DNA from: Spirochaetales bacterium
Lineage (GTDB): Bacteria; Spirochaetota; Spirochaetia; DSM-27196; SLAA01
DNA length: 5,961 nt
Direction of reading: 5' to 3'
Assembly (NCBI GenBank): GCA_007126415.1
Contig: SLBH01000353.1
Span: forward strand, 1 to 5,961
Shown: piece by piece, positions 4,806 through 5,961 of the stretch
Position numbering within the stretch: the first letter of the stretch is position 1
Layout: each line of letters starts with the position of its first letter
The notes under the pieces: model-generated
The model's database searches: none
Told to the model about the DNA's origin: nothing
The model's input: the letters and a program-made list of their open reading frames with translations, nothing else
Made by a program: the position numbers and the translations under genes

Positions 4806-5961
4806 CTATGCTTCATCGTCGAGGCCGAACTCAAGCGCAGCCTCGGCGATAAAGCCGAATCCGCCGGCCGAGAGCGGGACGCGGTAGTACCCGGCGATCC
4901 GCCCTACCGCGGTCACGCGGACACCGCGCTCGAGCATGGTCACAACCTCACGTGTCTCGCCAACCGCAGAGTACACAGGCGCTTCGCCCACAGCCAGCTC
5001 CGCAAGCCGCCCGGTTCCGTCTGAAGCATTGGCGCGCTCAGGAGCTCCCGCGCTCCTGTCGTACAGAAAATACCACGGATCGACTGCGTTCCAGCGCCGT
5101 TCGTAAATTCCGAAATGCAGGTGCGGCGGAGTAGTTCGGGCATTCCCGCTATTCCCAACCGTACCGATTCTTTCCCCCGCCTCAACGCGCGCTCCCTGCT
5201 CTGCGTGTTGTTCATCCAGATGCGCGTAGTAGTAGATGAGACCCCGTTCCTCGTCGTACAGGCTAATTACCTTCCCGCCACGGTCGCGTGTGCCTACCCT
5301 CCGCACAACCGCGGGCGACACCGCCACTACCGCCGTGCCCCGTGGAGCAAAGACGTCGACGCCCTCGTGCACTCGAGCACCACCATCACGCGGCGATCCA
5401 AAGAAACTCAAGATATCCTCTACTCCGTGATCCTCAACCGGGAATCCCAACGCCGGTTCGGTCTCGATCGTCACTGTGAAGCGGCCACCGCGCAGTAGCT
5501 CAGGCTGGACGCGCAAGATGTAAACGTTGTCGCGCCGCGGCTCGAACTCCAGCCCGCTACTCTCTCGCGAGTAGCTCGCAACCAGCTCATCTATGCTCTC
5601 ACCGTCGTCGCCCGCACGAAATACGTCGACGAATACCTCGAACTCGGCGCGCTCGCTTGTATCCACCTCGCCACGTCTCACCGGCTGATTATCGGACCGG
5701 TGCACCTCAACTCGAATGCGTTGCCCTCGCACCGCGCTGAAGCGATACCCCGCTGCTTCCGCCCGCGCGGCTTCTAGCTCAAGCTCCTCGGCAAACGGCA
5801 GATCGACCTCGCTTGGTTGCTCCAGTGCCGCCTCCGCGGCGCGAATCCAGTCGCTCCCGAGCGCGGTCTCGCTTAGCCCAAACCGCTGCAAGCCTTCCCG
5901 GTAGCGCTCATGAGACTCCGAGGGCTGAAACTCGTCCGCAACCCTTTCTTGCGAACATGCC
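4806..5961 (-). CDS. M23-family (LytM-type) metallopeptidase lipoprotein with PPC-like and SH3-like domains (5' end outside window)
   Basis: Probably a zinc endopeptidase cutting peptidoglycan cross-bridges, or an envelope division or remodelling factor. The open frame continues to the right edge, where it reads Ala-Cys-Ser-Gln-Glu-Arg. Ala-Cys is a likely lipobox, making Cys (5955-5957) residue 1 of a 383-residue mature lipoprotein. Counting from that Cys, residues 1-65 are a Glu/Ala-rich helical linker. About 70-166 is a beta-rich domain like bacterial pre-peptidase (PPC) domains. The M23 domain spans about 175-295 with HEGVD (His197, Asp201), YYYAHL (His246) and PHLHFG (His279, His281), so the zinc and catalytic residues look complete. 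An SH3-like tail covers about 320-375 (LAVGEAPVYS to GGFGFIAEAAL). An internal TTG at 5889-5891 could be mistaken for the start. The signal peptide is out of view. It converges on hisN, with 53 bases between the stops. Confidence 0.9.
   Translation of the reverse strand, partial: ACSQERVADEFQPSESHERYREGLQRFGLSETALGSDWIRAAEAALEQPSEVDLPFAEELELEAARAEAAGYRFSAVRGQRIRVEVHRSDNQPVRRGEVDTSERAEFEVFVDVFRAGDDGESIDELVASYSRESSGLEFEPRRDNVYILRVQPELLRGGRFTVTIETEPALGFPVEDHGVEDILSFFGSPRDGGARVHEGVDVFAPRGTAVVAVSPAVVRRVGTRDRGGKVISLYDEERGLIYYYAHLDEQHAEQGARVEAGERIGTVGNSGNARTTPPHLHFGIYERRWNAVDPWYFLYDRSAGAPERANASDGTGRLAELAVGEAPVYSAVGETREVVTMLERGVRVTAVGRIAGYYRVPLSAGGFGFIAEAALEFGLDDEA

Overview
The window (about 60% GC by eye) looks like a chromosomal segment of a free-living, GC-rich spirochaete (Spirochaeta/Alkalispirochaeta-like). 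This rests on the style of the proteins: a PEGA domain joined to a SUMF1-type domain behind a membrane anchor, tandem type I signal peptidases, and an M23 lipoprotein with an SH3-like tail. From memory, tandem signal peptidase genes occur in Borrelia, and smpB lies beside a signal peptidase gene in Treponema pallidum. The assignment is an inference and was not checked by search. I see no mobile element, CRISPR array, tRNA or rRNA. Coding density is very high, and no gene-free stretch exceeds about 95 bases.

Layout. On the minus strand, 1550 to 555 encodes a complete signal peptidase I with an intact Ser/Lys dyad. Eighteen bases downstream, a second signal peptidase-like gene starts at 536 and runs off the left edge. 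This paralogue keeps the catalytic lysine but has alanine where the nucleophilic serine should be. Divergent from this pair, starting at 1616 on the plus strand, is a 599-residue membrane-anchored PEGA/SUMF1-domain protein. The 65-base divergent gap holds a perfect 10-bp inverted repeat, and each arm carries a TTGACA hexamer, one per strand. The plus-strand promoter is placed so that the mRNA would be leaderless or nearly so. Next come smpB (3509-3961) and a HisN/inositol monophosphatase-family gene (3958-4752), which overlap by four bases (ATGA). Converging on them from the right edge is an M23 metallopeptidase lipoprotein (4806 to beyond 5961). Its visible coding sequence extends past the first apparent start codon to an Ala-Cys lipobox at the window edge.

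How they fit together. Four of the six genes are envelope genes: secretion processing, a periplasmic scaffold or sensor-like protein, and peptidoglycan hydrolysis. smpB (ribosome rescue) and hisN (probably histidine biosynthesis) are cytoplasmic housekeeping genes that appear translationally coupled. Nothing here looks like a wholly new system. The most notable points are the apparently dead signal peptidase paralogue paired with an active one, the palindrome spanning the divergent promoters, the leaderless start, and the lack of cysteine in every visible extracytoplasmic domain.
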